Notes: a model not told the origin generated them from the sequence alone. A stretch of 64,000 nt of DNA from JACKHO01 sp041398745 (GCA_041398745.1 JAWKUB010000012.1:1-64000), one strand, 5' to 3'. Counted from the first letter of the stretch, positions 37,901 to 48,286 are shown. Numbers and translations are program-made.

Positions 37901-38412
37901 CCTTGAATTCGTTTAATTTCAGGAAGAATGTTGACGTTGGCGTAGTTATACAGAAAGTTCTGATCGACGTTTTCGTCGGTGCTGTAGACGTTCACATACA
38001 TCAGCATACTGGACATGTTCTGCAGTACGATGATGCCCTCACGCTCCACGATGGGAGGCAGGTTGTTTTTCACCGCCTGAACTCTGTTGTTCACGTTCAG
38101 AACGGCCACGTTCGGGTCGGTACCTGGCTCGAACACAATTTGAATGGCGCCCTCACCGGCACTGGTGGCCGAGGAGGTCATGTAACGCATGTTCGGCACG
38201 CCGTTAATCGATTGCTCCAGAATCACCATGACGGACTCGACCAGCACCTTCGCGCTGGCTCCCGGATAGGAAACCGTCACGACAACGCTCGGCGGGGCAA
38301 CCGTGGGAAGCTGAGAGATCGGCAGCGACGTAATGGCCAGCCCACCCATGAACAGGATGAGCACGGAAATCACAATGGCCAAAGCAGGTCTATGAAGGAA
38401 CTTCTGGAACAT
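34936..38412 (-). CDS. RND multidrug efflux pump permease (HAE1, AcrB/MexB-like) with extra helices
   Basis: A 1,158-residue inner-membrane proton-driven exporter. TM1 follows MFQKFLHRPALAIVISV. The porter domain begins PTVAPPSVVVTVSYPGAS. The proton relay is intact: GVVVDDAIVVVEAV (TM4 Asp pair) and MLVGLLGKNAILIIEF (TM10 Lys). The family is about 1,040 residues; the excess is an insertion of about 100 residues between CAMLLKHE and SGFIPLEDQG (about residues 535-640), containing two further hydrophobic helices (FIVRTIVIVFLGASVGFGF, STVITSVVIGLFAMLMF) and charged linkers. ATG 38412 was chosen because it begins the conserved N-terminus, 11 bp after the adaptor stop. Second gene of the operon. 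Confidence 0.95.
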   Translation of the reverse strand: MFQKFLHRPALAIVISVLILFMGGLAITSLPISQLPTVAPPSVVVTVSYPGASAKVLVESVMVILEQSINGVPNMRYMTSSATSAGEGAIQIVFEPGTDPNVAVLNVNNRVQAVKNNLPPIVEREGIIVLQNMSSMLMYVNVYSTDENVDQNFLYNYANVNILPEIKRIQGVGQAKILGNRAYAMRVELDLDRMRAYDISSEDVMKALADQSMIGSPGRLGQATGRTSQSIEYVLTWVGRYNEPGQYEDIILRANDEGEILRIKDVAKVELGSSFYDLYSDIDGNPSAAIVLKQSPGSNATAVIESVKEKLEEIKGESFPPGMDYEVSYDVSNFLDASIEQVLHTLFEAFVLVSLVVYLFLGDFRSTLIPTLAVPVSLIGTFFFMLMFGMSINLITLFALVLAIGVVVDDAIVVVEAVHAKMHEKHLSPYQASLEVVHEISGAIIAITLVMTAVFIPVTFMTGPVGVFYRQFGLTMAMSIILSGVVALTLTPVLCAMLLKHETGNEKPPLAKRFFGLLDSGIRNASGDYAFIVRTIVIVFLGASVGFGFYRLLNQHAVAEQLNHILVGESHEGKVAITPMSTVITSVVIGLFAMLMFRSWLSGHEAGTEKKRGPLGMFLHVFDMAVEKVTSGYAGVLSRIVRLRIATLLVVGLFGYGILMVNNVLPSGFIPLEDQGIIYGIIQTPPGSTLEYTNAKAHELQAICEDLDEIVSVSSLAGYEVLTEGRGSNAGTCIINLKAWADRKRTSKQIIEELEERGREIAGVKLEFFEPPAVPGFGAAGGFSVNLLDKTNSGDYAALGEVTDNFMQALSERRELKGLFTFYANNYPQYEIVIDNDAAMQKGVSIAAAMDNLSIVVGSTWEQGFVRFGQFYKVYVQSSPEFRRYPEDLENMFVRNEEGEMVPYSAFMKLKKMQGLNEITRYNLYPTAPIQGAPAAGYSSGQAIAAINEVAAETLPRGYAIDWQGLSYDEAKKGNLAVYIFLIVVIFVYLVLVGQYESFLLPLAVIISLPVGIFGSFLFLKAMGLSNDVYAQIGLVMLVGLLGKNAILIIEFAVQRRQEGITIKDAAIEGGKLRFRPIMMTSFAFIAGLIPLVRATGPGAIGNRTIGTTAVGGMLIGTLVGVLVIPGLYYLFAMMADGRKLIKDEHDEPLSEIVEHAT

Positions 38413-38423
38413 CTTCTTGGCCC

Positions 38424-39575
38424 CTATTCTGCGTGATGTTTCAGATGGGCGAAGATGTCCGCAGGGTCGCGGAATTCGCATTCCACCTTTTCCCCGTCGC
38501 GAACCTGTCGCCATCCCTCGAAGATGATTCGATCGTTCGGCTCAACACCCGAAGCGATTACGTAAATGTCCTCCTGCTCTTTTGCGACCTTGATCTCCCG
38601 TTGATGTACGATGTTTTCATCGTCGACGACGTAAACGTACTGATTGGCCAGAATCTCAAACTTCGCCCGCTGTGGAATCACGACGACGTCGTGCATGACC
38701 TGATGAATCAGGATTGTTCCGGTCTGGCCGTGCCTCAAGAGGCCACCTGGATTTGAGAAGTCAGCTCGAAAAGCAATGTTGCCGGTCTTGTTGTTGAAGT
38801 CAGCTTCAATCGCACCGATTTTCCCTACCTGGGGGAACGTCTCACCATTTGCCAACACAAGTTCGATTTGCAAATCGTCCTGGTTCTTCTCCAAATGCTT
38901 CTTGTATTCCAGATAGCGAGCTTCAGGGACGTTGAAATAGACCCACATGACGTCATTGTCAGACAGGGTTGTCAGGACCTCCCCTTCTTCGATGAGACTG
39001 CCCTGCTGGCTGTGCTGGCGGTCGACAATTCCATCAAATGGGGCTTTGACATCGGTGAAACTCAACTCGGCTTGAGCCAGTTCAACTTTGGCCTTGGTTT
39101 TCGACAGCTCAGCCTGCGCCAGCGCCAATTCTTGTTTGGACACGACGTTGTCGTCGACGAGTTTCTGTGTGTTGTTCACCCGGATTTGTGCCAATTCCGC
39201 TTCAGCCAGTTCGGAGTCAAGCTTGGCCTTGAACAGCACGGGAAGGATTTTGAACATCAAGTCGCCCTGCTTCACAGCCTGGCCTTCTTTGACATGAATT
39301 TCTTCAAGGTACCCGCCTTCCAAAGCACGAACTTCGATATGTCGTCGCGAGTGGATCTGACAAACGTACTGCCGTGTGCTGATGATGTCCTTGACAACGG
39401 GAGTCGTGACAACGATTTTGTGAAGGTGATGCTCAGTGTGCTGTTCGGCTTCTTCGCCGTCTTCGTGCTGCTCGGTCGACCGGGCCTGCGCGTAACTGTC
39501 CGTGAACTCCTCGCAGCCCCAAATCAGGGGGAGCGAGAGTAGTGGTACTGCCAGTAGTAATGACGTTTTCATCAT
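38424..39575 (-). CDS. RND efflux periplasmic adaptor (membrane fusion protein)
   Basis: A 384-residue lipoprotein adaptor linking pump and outer-membrane channel. Signal and lipobox: LLLAVPLLSLPLIWGC. A charged His/Glu-rich stretch (about 30-55) precedes the typical architecture: lipoyl half-motif RALEGGYLEEIHVKEGQAVK, a helical hairpin (KLDSELAEAELAQIRVNNTQ and following AQAELSKTKAKVE), second lipoyl half LSFTDVKAPFDGIVDRQ, and beta-barrel and membrane-proximal domains (RHGQTGTILIHQ, VVIPQRA). Tandem ATGs at 39575/39572 begin the lipoprotein signal; the frame opens further upstream to 39695. First gene of the efflux operon, divergent from the histidine kinase gene. Confidence 0.94.
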   Translation of the reverse strand: MMKTSLLLAVPLLSLPLIWGCEEFTDSYAQARSTEQHEDGEEAEQHTEHHLHKIVVTTPVVKDIISTRQYVCQIHSRRHIEVRALEGGYLEEIHVKEGQAVKQGDLMFKILPVLFKAKLDSELAEAELAQIRVNNTQKLVDDNVVSKQELALAQAELSKTKAKVELAQAELSFTDVKAPFDGIVDRQHSQQGSLIEEGEVLTTLSDNDVMWVYFNVPEARYLEYKKHLEKNQDDLQIELVLANGETFPQVGKIGAIEADFNNKTGNIAFRADFSNPGGLLRHGQTGTILIHQVMHDVVVIPQRAKFEILANQYVYVVDDENIVHQREIKVAKEQEDIYVIASGVEPNDRIIFEGWRQVRDGEKVECEFRDPADIFAHLKHHAE

Positions 39576-40082
39576 GGTGAGATTTGTGACTTGTGCTTGG
39601 GGCGGGTGACTCTTCTGCAATGTCCCGTTCGGACTTGCACGAGAATCCTGGTTGGACCCTCTACGTCTCTTCCCCCGAAGCAAACGCCACGCCAATCACA
39701 GTTCATGAAACCCGAATGCGAAAATCGCTTCACTGTCCCCGAAGTTCCGATTCGCGGATATCGCGTTTGTTGGGCCGTTCACGCCCCCGAAACCAAGGTC
39801 TCACTCGTGTGAATTGGTCATAATCGTCCTTATCGACTACCACGACTTTTATCGTTCTCACGATCGTGCCGAATAAACCAAAACTGAATCTGCACTCCTA
39901 AATTGAAAGCAGAAGGTGGTTTGCGACGCATGATCATGCAATGCGCTGCACGAGCTGTGCAATATTTTGCATGGTTAAAGGTAGGCGAAACGTCTTGAAT
40001 GCAGGATTGTCGATGACGGTTTGAAAAGCCAAGAACGGTCGAGCATACTTGCCAGAGCCATTTGAACTCACTGAAGAGCGAT
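39576..40082. other. Divergent control region of efflux operon and kinase/regulator pair
   Basis: 507 bp without a gene between divergent genes. It contains a 12-bp palindrome GCATGATCATGC near 39929-39940 and GC-poor stretches around 39830-39900 suited to promoters. No -35/-10 or sigma54 site (GG-N10-GC) is convincing. An operator for the response regulator could lie here. Confidence 0.4.
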
Positions 40083-41516
40083 ATGTTTCAGGAAAATCAA
40101 AACCCCGCACGGCGTTTCAATCAGTGGTCTATTCTCGGACTGCTGTTACTCAGCATTATGGCTCTAGGTGTCACTGCCTGGATTCTGATTGACTTCCAGC
40201 GTGAGGAAGAGCTCGTCCGCCAGATTCGGCAGCATTTGCCAAAGGGAAACCTGTCTGAGGCAAATGAACTGGCGGGGGAATTGCGACTGCAGTCGCGGCT
40301 TTCTGCGCTGCTGATCCTCAACCTGGTTGCATCCGGCGTCGCCCTGGGTTTGCTGGTTCGTGCGTACATCACCAGTGAGCAGTCCCTGCGCAAAGTTCGG
40401 GTTCTGGCCACCGATGTATTGGCCAGTCTGAACCAGGGAGTCATTACAACAGACCATGCGGGGACCATCCTCAGCATCAACCCCCGAGGTCGAGAACTGC
40501 TGAATCAGAACGGTGATGGCACTGGAATTGCTCTTAAGGACTTGCCAGACGAGCACCGAACACTCGCCGAATTGTGTCGGGACGTCCTGAAGACACAGGG
40601 AACCGTGAGCGATCGAGACTACACAATTCGTAAGAACGGCACAGTGAGAAACCTGCGTGCCGGGTGCAGTCTGCTGGAGGACCATATCCACCGCCAGCAG
40701 GGAACGGTCATTCACATTCGAGATGTCACCGACAATACGCTTATGGAACAACGCATTCGACGCATGGAACGTTACATGGGGCTTGGTTCGCTCGCTGCAG
40801 GTTTGCAGCACGAAATCAAGAATCCCCTCAGTGCATTGTCACTGCACGTTCAATTGCTTCGAGAAGCGTTTGAAGACCAAAACACCGCTTCGATCGATGA
40901 GAGCCTGCATGTGCTCTCGGACGAAGTACGACGCATTACGGGAGTGCTGGAAGGATTCCGTGACTTCGCTTCCATCGCGCAGTTGGATCGAGCCGAAGTG
41001 GACGGTACGTCCATCATCAAGAAGCTTGCGAAACTCACGTATCCGCAGGGAAAGCAGCAGCACATTCGCGTCTTGACCGAATTGCCGACGCTCAGCATTC
41101 CGCCGATGTTCATCGATGCACGCCGCATTGAACAGGTTCTGCTTAACCTGATTGTGAATGCATTTGCAGCAATGCCGGACGGCGGCACGGTAACCATGCG
41201 ACTGTTCGAGAAAGACAACGCGACAATCATCGAGGTGGCCGACACCGGCGGTGGCATTCCCGAGGATTTGCGAGACAAAGTGTTTGACCCCTACTTTACG
41301 ACTCGCAACAACGGCACTGGCATGGGGCTTGCACTCAGTGAAAAAATCGTACGTCAACACGGCGGTACGATTGAGTTTCAGACCGGGTCGACGGGAACGA
41401 CGTTCACCATCACGCTTCCTCGCAACGACCATTACAACGAAGTATCCCGGAGTGCGCAGGACGACCATCTCCTCCAACACACCGTGGATTCCGATCATGC
41501 AAGCGGAACGCAATGA
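40083..41516 (+). CDS. PAS-domain sensor histidine kinase (NtrB/AtoS-like)
   Basis: A 477-residue membrane sensor kinase. Two membrane helices (about 15-37 and 75-95) flank a short extracytoplasmic segment. A PAS domain follows (about 108-210, GVITTDHAGTILSINPRGRE). The HisKA motif LAAGLQHEIKNPLSALSLH carries the phosphorylated His near 243. The HATPase domain (about 335-450) has LLNLIVNAFAAMPDGG (N box), EVADTGGGIPE (G1), FDPYFTTR (F box) and GTGMGLALSEKIV (G2). ATG 40083 (GAAGAG upstream) is preferred over TTG 40062. Its stop overlaps the regulator's start by 4 nt (ATGA), so the two are coupled. Signal unknown; proximity to the efflux operon suggests a role in sensing efflux substrates. Confidence 0.93.
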   Translation: MFQENQNPARRFNQWSILGLLLLSIMALGVTAWILIDFQREEELVRQIRQHLPKGNLSEANELAGELRLQSRLSALLILNLVASGVALGLLVRAYITSEQSLRKVRVLATDVLASLNQGVITTDHAGTILSINPRGRELLNQNGDGTGIALKDLPDEHRTLAELCRDVLKTQGTVSDRDYTIRKNGTVRNLRAGCSLLEDHIHRQQGTVIHIRDVTDNTLMEQRIRRMERYMGLGSLAAGLQHEIKNPLSALSLHVQLLREAFEDQNTASIDESLHVLSDEVRRITGVLEGFRDFASIAQLDRAEVDGTSIIKKLAKLTYPQGKQQHIRVLTELPTLSIPPMFIDARRIEQVLLNLIVNAFAAMPDGGTVTMRLFEKDNATIIEVADTGGGIPEDLRDKVFDPYFTTRNNGTGMGLALSEKIVRQHGGTIEFQTGSTGTTFTITLPRNDHYNEVSRSAQDDHLLQHTVDSDHASGTQ

Positions 41517-42874
41517 AGACCGATGCCTTCTCAATTCTCATTGTCGACGATGAACCGAACATTCGTTCAGGACTGGAAAAAGGCCTTGCGAAAGAGGCAG
41601 ACGTCATTGAAACAGCGGGGGATGCCAGTTCTGCACTCGCGAAGTTTCGGGGGCATATCTTTCAGTTAGTCATTGCCGACATTCGTTTGTCGAGTGCCAT
41701 GAATGGCCTCGAAATGGTCGCGGAAATGCTGCACTCACGGCCACAAACCACCGCGATCGTCATTACGGCCCACGGCACTGTGGAAACCGCCGTCGAAGCC
41801 ATGCGGCTGGGAGCATTCGACTTCATTACCAAACCACTCGACCTCGAACTGATTCGTGAACAGGTTCGTAAAGCGCGCGAGCATCATCGGCTGCTCATTG
41901 AGAATCGAGAGTTAAGGCATCGCCTCGCGACGGTGGGTGAGGTGTCCGGTATCATCGGCAACAGTGCCGTCATGCAGGATGTCATGCAACAAATCCGGCA
42001 GGTTGCCGCGACCGATGCCACAGTCATGATTTGCGGGGAAAGCGGCACCGGGAAGGAACTCGTGGCACGCGCGCTGCACGATTTGAGCGATCGAAGCGAA
42101 CGCCCTTTTGTGGCAGTCAATCTTGGTGCATTGCCTGAATCGCTGTTGGAGAGCGAACTGTTTGGCCATGAAAAGGGCTCATTTACCGGCGCCGTCCGTC
42201 GCAAGCCCGGCTGTTTCGAGCGTGCGAAAGGTGGCTCGCTGTTCCTGGACGAAATTACAGAAATCCCCGCAAAGTGTCAGGTTGACCTGCTGCGCGTGCT
42301 GGAGACCGGCATGTACTCACGAGTGGGCGGTGAAGAAGTCCTCACGAGCGACGTACGCCTGATTTCCGCAACCAACAAATCTCCTCAGGAGGAAATCGAA
42401 GAAGGCAAGTTTCGGGAAGATCTCTTCTACCGGCTCAACATCGTGCCGATTGAGTTGCCTGCACTCCGGCAGCGTCGGGAAGATGTTCCGCTGCTGGTTG
42501 AGCACTTTTTGAAACACTTCTGCAAACGGCATCAGCGGCCCGACAAGACTTTCACCGCTGAAGCGATGAAATTGCTCACGAAGGCGCACTGGCCGGGGAA
42601 CGTACGACAGCTTCGCAATGTCGTCGAACGTCTGGTCGTCACCATCAGTGACGAGTTGATTCAGGAACAAGATATCCCCAATGAACTAAAGCCAATGGAA
42701 GTCGCCTCCGAAGCCGCTCCTGCGAAACTTTCCGAGGTCGTCGAAATCGCTGAGAAGTCCGCCATCATGCGAGCCCTCGCCGAATGCGACTATCACCGCG
42801 AGCAGACGGCGCGGCTTCTCGACATCAGCGTTCGAACGTTGCACTACAAAATGAATCGGTACGGAATGCATTGA
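41513..42874 (+). CDS. Sigma54-dependent response regulator (NtrC/AtoC family)
   Basis: A 453-residue response regulator. The receiver domain (about 5-120) has the acidic pair VDDE, phospho-acceptor Asp in LVIADIRLS, the Thr of VITAHG and the Lys of ITKPLD. The AAA+ domain (about 145-375) has Walker A GESGTGKE, HEKGSFTGA (the sigma54-contact loop, GSFTGA instead of GAFTGA), Walker B GGSLFLDEI and HWPGNVRQLRN. A Fis-type helix-turn-helix ends it (AECDYHREQTARLLDISVRT). It activates sigma54 promoters on phosphorylation by the coupled kinase. The Ser variant of the loop is found in other members and likely functional. Target genes are not known. Confidence 0.95.
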   Translation: MKTDAFSILIVDDEPNIRSGLEKGLAKEADVIETAGDASSALAKFRGHIFQLVIADIRLSSAMNGLEMVAEMLHSRPQTTAIVITAHGTVETAVEAMRLGAFDFITKPLDLELIREQVRKAREHHRLLIENRELRHRLATVGEVSGIIGNSAVMQDVMQQIRQVAATDATVMICGESGTGKELVARALHDLSDRSERPFVAVNLGALPESLLESELFGHEKGSFTGAVRRKPGCFERAKGGSLFLDEITEIPAKCQVDLLRVLETGMYSRVGGEEVLTSDVRLISATNKSPQEEIEEGKFREDLFYRLNIVPIELPALRQRREDVPLLVEHFLKHFCKRHQRPDKTFTAEAMKLLTKAHWPGNVRQLRNVVERLVVTISDELIQEQDIPNELKPMEVASEAAPAKLSEVVEIAEKSAIMRALAECDYHREQTARLLDISVRTLHYKMNRYGMH

Positions 42875-42949
42875 ATTGATGCGTCTAACCGACATCACCT
42901 GATCTGGCTGAGAGATCTCCCGACTCCACAGCAAGTAAGGGTAATTCTT

Positions 42950-43132
42950 GTGACCCGACCCTCCCGGTGCGGACCGCGTCGTGCGTCTGATCGACGTCTC
43001 AAAGCAGCGCAATTTCCCAATCACAAAGCACTTGACAGCTTCGACTTCAAAGCTCAACCTTCGCTGAACAAGTTGCTGATCACCTAACTGCTGCGAGGTG
43101 AATACTTGGACAAGAAGGAGAATGTGCTGCTA
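42950..43132 (+). pseudogene. IS21 helper ATPase IstB, C-terminal fragment
   Basis: In one plus-strand frame, bases 42960-43132 read RASDRRLKAAQFPNHKALDS, FDFKAQPSLNKLLIT, stop, LLRGEYLDKKENVLL. This matches the IstB segment around RRLKAARFP...LDxFDFxxQPSLNKxLVxxLARGEYLDxxENVL. The in-frame TAA at 43085-43087 and loss of flanking sequence show that it is dead. No Walker motifs remain. The fragment ends a few bases before an IS1380-like element. The upstream border is approximate. Confidence 0.75.
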
Positions 43133-43146
43133 GAGCGTGTTGCAGT

Positions 43147-43911
43147 TAGCCGGGATTATTCATGAGGTAGATTTGTGGTGTGAGGTGTTGCGGGAGGTGG
43201 GGTATTGATCGTGTGATGCGCGGATCGGCCTCCGCCCCATTGATTGGCTGATTGACGGACGGGTTCGTGGCGGCGACAACGGGGCGAGGACGTCAGCGGC
43301 GCTGGAGGGTTTGGAGAACGGCCTTCCAAGTGGGTAAGCCGGGCCAGGCGGATCAACACGCGGCGGCAACTGACCGTCACCTCGGCGGCGACTTTGATCA
43401 TGCGTTGACGCCATGTGGCCGGTTGAGCCTGGCGAAGTTTCCTGAGCGAACTCGAAGTGGAATGCAGGGAAGAGTGCGCAGTTGCTGCGGAGGATGCTTC
43501 AGGAAGTGCGCGTCGCAACCGAATGATGAGATGCGATGCCACGGCATGCAGCGATGGTTACTCAAACGTTCACCGCACAAGTCAATCTTCAACTCCTTGT
43601 TGCGGTTCTCACTTTCGCCACGTTGCACGTATTCATCATAGACGCCTTGAGGGAGGATCAGGGCACCAGGTCGATTGGTGACGACGGCGCGACGATTGAT
43701 CCCCGCCGTATGGCATTCAGCCTTGATTACGACAGCCGCCCCCCGGAATTTTCGACAACCAGCGATCTTTTCGGATGAAACTTGATCCGCTCCGACCACA
43801 CACCCTGTCAACTCATCACGGCCTCCGTGTCTGCGAGAAAGTGCTGTTGTTTCAAACACTTAAACACAACACGAGGCCAATTCGATTCAAACCCATGAAT
43901 TATCCGGGCTA
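43147..43911 (-). mobile_element. IS1380-like element, deletion remnant with both ends
   Basis: Ends resemble each other as an inverted repeat: TAGCCGGGATTATTCATGAG at 43147-43166, and at 43892-43911 a sequence whose complement matches at 17 of 20 positions. The interior of 765 bp holds only the C-terminal part of the transposase; intact members are about twice as long. No target duplication is apparent. Confidence 0.75.
43156..43859 (-). pseudogene. IS1380-family transposase, C-terminal part with frameshift
   Basis: Minus-strand frame 43398-43859 contains KAECHTAGINRRAVVTNRPG and YDEYVQRGESENRNKELK, hallmarks of IS1380 transposases. Homology moves to another frame near 43530-43545 and continues as SHLIIRLRRALPEA, LRKLRQAQPATWRQRMIKVA and AEVTVSCRRVLIRLA, ending close to the left element end. 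The N-terminal catalytic portion is missing. A frameshift plus 5' deletion make it non-functional. Confidence 0.82.
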
Positions 43912-43995
43912 GAAGCCTACCTGATGGGGCACCGCACTCTCGTCACCGGGGATTCAATGGAATCCAGCTCCGAAAAACGTTCCAGCGCAACGCGA

Positions 43996-44030
43996 AACCG
44001 GCGGTGATGAGGAAGTCATCACCGCCGGTT
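43996..44030 (-). terminator. Terminator of the 16S rRNA transcript
   Basis: A perfect 15-bp stem (43996-44010 and 44016-44030, loop GGAAG) lies about 180 nt after the 16S 3' end. On the minus strand it is followed by TTTCGCG. With no other RNA gene between, it likely ends a 16S-only transcript. Confidence 0.75.
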
Positions 44031-44210
44031 GGCGTGTATAAACAGGTTGGTAGTTGTGTTTACTTTAAACGCTTGCCGGAATTGGCTGGCGTTAAGTTTG
44101 CCCGAACTGGTCGGTTCGAGGCGGTTATTGCGGTCGCCTTGATCCGAAGATCAAAGCAACTTGGGGTGAACATCTTGCCTAAACAAAATGTCACCCGATC
44201 ATTTCCTTAG

Positions 44211-45708
<1,498 letters not shown>

Positions 45709-45914
45709 ACTGCTTAACAGTCAGACCAACAAAACCGAGGTCTTGTCAGCTGACTGATCAAAAACACATTAAGTGTTGATCTTGGTGAGTGAACTTCAAA
45801 GCTTTGCTGCTCCCACAGTTTCCTGCGAAAGTAGCCTAACTCGAATTGTTCGACTTCACCCCAGCCAATTCCTACGAACGCGAACGTTTAAAGCTCACAT
45901 CAACTACCAACCAT

Positions 45915-45947
45915 GTTGTCAAAGATCAAACCGGCTTTCACAAGCCG
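45915..45947 (-). promoter_or_regulatory. boxB/boxA-like antitermination leader of the 16S gene
   Basis: On the minus strand a 6-bp hairpin with a GTGA tetraloop (CGGCTT-GTGA-AAGCCG, 45932-45947) is followed after three bases by TGATCTTTGACAAC (45915-45928). This resembles the bacterial rRNA boxA consensus (TGCTCTTTAACA) and the boxB-then-boxA order in rRNA leaders that recruit Nus factors. It lies about 200 nt upstream of the 16S 5' end. Confidence 0.65.
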
Positions 45948-46011
45948 AAACGAAAAGCCACCTTCCCGTCGAGAGCGAGCTCGCGACTGAAGGCGACGTT
46001 CGATAGGTCTA

Positions 46012-46039
46012 ATGTTAACGGAAGCAACGTGCTGGTCAA
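46012..46039 (-). promoter_or_regulatory. Candidate promoter for the 16S rRNA gene
   Basis: Minus-strand TTGACC (46034-46039) and TAACAT (46012-46017) are spaced by 16 bp and lie about 65 nt upstream of the boxB-like hairpin. The -35 has five of six consensus bases; the -10 four of six. Confidence 0.5.
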
Positions 46040-46105
46040 GCGACCGCAATTGGAAATTTGCCGCATTCCTCAGGAATGAGCTGCAAGGGTATTAAACCAA
46101 ATGCG

Positions 46106-48055
46106 TTACGGAGTTTTTACTTCTGAAACCTCAAGCCCCAACTGCCCCATTTTGCGGTACAGGTTCGACCGATGCAGGCCCAATAGCGATGCTGCCTCGC
46201 TCATGTTCCCCTGTACACGCTTCACGGCGCGGCGAATGTACTCGGCCTGAAACCGGTTGGTTGCCTCCATCAGGCCAATTCCATCAGACAAATCGCCGAA
46301 CGTGTCTTTTTCGGGGCTCAGAATGAATGCCAGGTCATCAACCCCAACCTGATCGCCGTTGGTCAGGAACGCCACCCGTTCCATGAGGTTTCTCAGTTCC
46401 CGCACGTTTCCGGGCCAACCGTGACGCTGTAGACGCTTGCGTGCATCTGCGGAGATGACGAGCGGCTTTCGCTTTGCTTGTTTGCAGAACCGTGACAGGA
46501 AAAACTCGGCCAGCAGGACGACGTCTTCGGGGCGATCGCGCAATGGTGGCAGGTCGAGGGTCACCACACTCAAGCGATAGTAAAGATCCTGTCGGAATTT
46601 CTTCTCCCGAACCATGTCGGCAAGATGGGCATTCGTTGCGGCAAGCACACGTACATTGACAGAAATCGGCTGGGTTCCGCCGACCCGCGTAATGACCTTT
46701 TGCTCCAGCACACGCAACAGCTTAGCCTGTCCGCCCAGGCTCATGTCGCCGATTTCATCGAGGAACAGGGTTCCCCCTTCGGCCAGTTCGAACTTGCCGA
46801 CATGGGTACTGTGCGCATCGGTGAACGCTCCCTTTTCGTGGCCGAAGAGTTCGCTTTCCAGCAACGTTTCCGTAAGCGCTGCACAGTTCACCGCTACAAA
46901 CGGCTTCTTGGCGCGGGGCCCCTGATAATGCAGTGCCTGCGCCGCCACTTCCTTACCGGTACCACTTTCGCCGAGAATGAGTACTGGCAAGTCAGTGGCA
47001 GCGAGTCGCTCAATAGTCCCCCTCAACGCAACAATTTGTGCACTTTCCCCAATGATGTTAACGTGGTCGACGACCTGCTCGGAAAGCTGTTCGTTGCTGC
47101 GAGTCAATTGCTCAAGCTGCAACGTGTTCATTACGGCAGCCGCAGCCTGAATGCCAAATTCCTCCAGCGCCTCGATATCCTCGTCGCTGAAGTCGGCCCC
47201 CACTTTGTTCAGCAGTTCAAAAGCCCCCAGGCAACTTCCATCGGCGCCAAATAATGGGACGCACAGCAGGTTGCGGGTCTTGAACCCGGTTTGCTTGTCG
47301 ACGCTCCGATCAAATCTTGAATCCGTGTAGGCATCATCAACGCGGACCACCCGTTGATTCTGCACGACCTCGCCGACAATCCCCTTGTTGTCCGGCAGCC
47401 AGAGCTTTCCTTCATCCAACCCGAGTGCCGGGCAGGCAATGAGTTGTCGCTGCTCTCGATCCCAAAGGAAAATACTGGCTCGTTCGCACTCTAGTAACTT
47501 GCATGCTTCGCGGGCCAAGGCTGTCAGCAGACTTTGTGAGTCGGTCTCACCAGCGAATGACCTTGCGAGTTGCAACGTCGATTTCAGCCTGCCGACGTGC
47601 CGCTCCGACGCGCTACGTGAGACAAACTCATCGACAACTCTGCCCAGAACACGTGCCACGGCCAAGACTCCGGGCAGGCATTCGGGATCGACTCGATTCC
47701 CAGACAGCACCAGCATGTCGCGGTTCGAACTCGGGATTGGAGCAACGACGGTTCGCTCCCCACCCTCTTCCTGAAAGACAGCGGCATCACGGTCAAGCAC
47801 ATCGGGCAGCAACATGCGTGGCAGTGGATCAACTTGACCGCGCTGCGCCAGCACTGACCAGTCCCCCAGCCGACGGACGATGCCGCAATTCGGCCCACCG
47901 AATTCCGCCACAATTTCGCCCAGAATCGAGGCAAAACCAGCCTCGTCGCCGGGAACAGCTTTGGCTAACTCATCACATAGACGGATCAAAGAAGCATGTG
48001 GCGCAGATCGTTCCAGCCACGGCAATTCAGCCCAGCGCATCCAACGTGTGGACAT
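46106..48055 (-). CDS. GAF-domain sigma54-dependent transcriptional activator
   Basis: A 649-residue regulator. An N-terminal region (1-150) of unknown fold is followed by a GAF domain (about 155-310: ECERASIFLWDREQRQLIA, NKGIVGEVVQNQRVVRVDDA, RNLLCVPLFGADGSCLGAFE), an AAA+ domain (about 335-565: GESGTGKEVAAQALHYQ, HEKGAFTDA, GGTLFLDEIGDMSLGGQAK, HGWPGNVRELRN) and a Fis-type HTH (about 610-645, NMSEAASLLGLHRSNLYRKM). The sigma54 loop reads GAFTDA rather than GAFTGA. No receiver domain, so it responds to a small ligand or protein through GAF. AGGAGAG precedes ATG 48055. It sits upstream of the 16S promoter on the other side of a short gap; no link is implied. Confidence 0.94.
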   Translation of the reverse strand: MSTRWMRWAELPWLERSAPHASLIRLCDELAKAVPGDEAGFASILGEIVAEFGGPNCGIVRRLGDWSVLAQRGQVDPLPRMLLPDVLDRDAAVFQEEGGERTVVAPIPSSNRDMLVLSGNRVDPECLPGVLAVARVLGRVVDEFVSRSASERHVGRLKSTLQLARSFAGETDSQSLLTALAREACKLLECERASIFLWDREQRQLIACPALGLDEGKLWLPDNKGIVGEVVQNQRVVRVDDAYTDSRFDRSVDKQTGFKTRNLLCVPLFGADGSCLGAFELLNKVGADFSDEDIEALEEFGIQAAAAVMNTLQLEQLTRSNEQLSEQVVDHVNIIGESAQIVALRGTIERLAATDLPVLILGESGTGKEVAAQALHYQGPRAKKPFVAVNCAALTETLLESELFGHEKGAFTDAHSTHVGKFELAEGGTLFLDEIGDMSLGGQAKLLRVLEQKVITRVGGTQPISVNVRVLAATNAHLADMVREKKFRQDLYYRLSVVTLDLPPLRDRPEDVVLLAEFFLSRFCKQAKRKPLVISADARKRLQRHGWPGNVRELRNLMERVAFLTNGDQVGVDDLAFILSPEKDTFGDLSDGIGLMEATNRFQAEYIRRAVKRVQGNMSEAASLLGLHRSNLYRKMGQLGLEVSEVKTP

Positions 48056-48235
48056 TGTCTCTCCTAAATGCAGTCAACGTGACGATTATGTCGCGTCATC
48101 CAGACGACTTCAAGGAGACTCGCACGCATTTTCGGAATGGCCAATTGATCGCGAATGGGCTCAAGCCCGGTCAACTTAAAGCGGGAAGAAGCCGAATACT
48201 GCGTTGACGATCACTTCAGATCCGACCTGGATCCA

Positions 48236-48258
48236 CAGACAGGAATGTCTGTGCCACA
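48236..48258. repeat. Dispersed palindromic repeat, copy 2
   Basis: ACAGACAGGAATGTCTGT is an 8-bp inverted repeat (ACAGACA with a GGAA spacer), followed by GCCAC. The 23-bp unit equals the copy at 13711-13733 except for one base. It lies just after the STAS gene, intergenic as in the other copy. Confidence 0.65.
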
Positions 48259-48286
48259 CCTCATTTAGCGGTGGACGAATTACGAC

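Noticed and set aside
39945..39965. Sigma54 promoter before the histidine kinase
   Set aside because: TTTTGCAT resembles a -12 element, but the invariant GG at the -24 position is not found at correct spacing (TGTGC).
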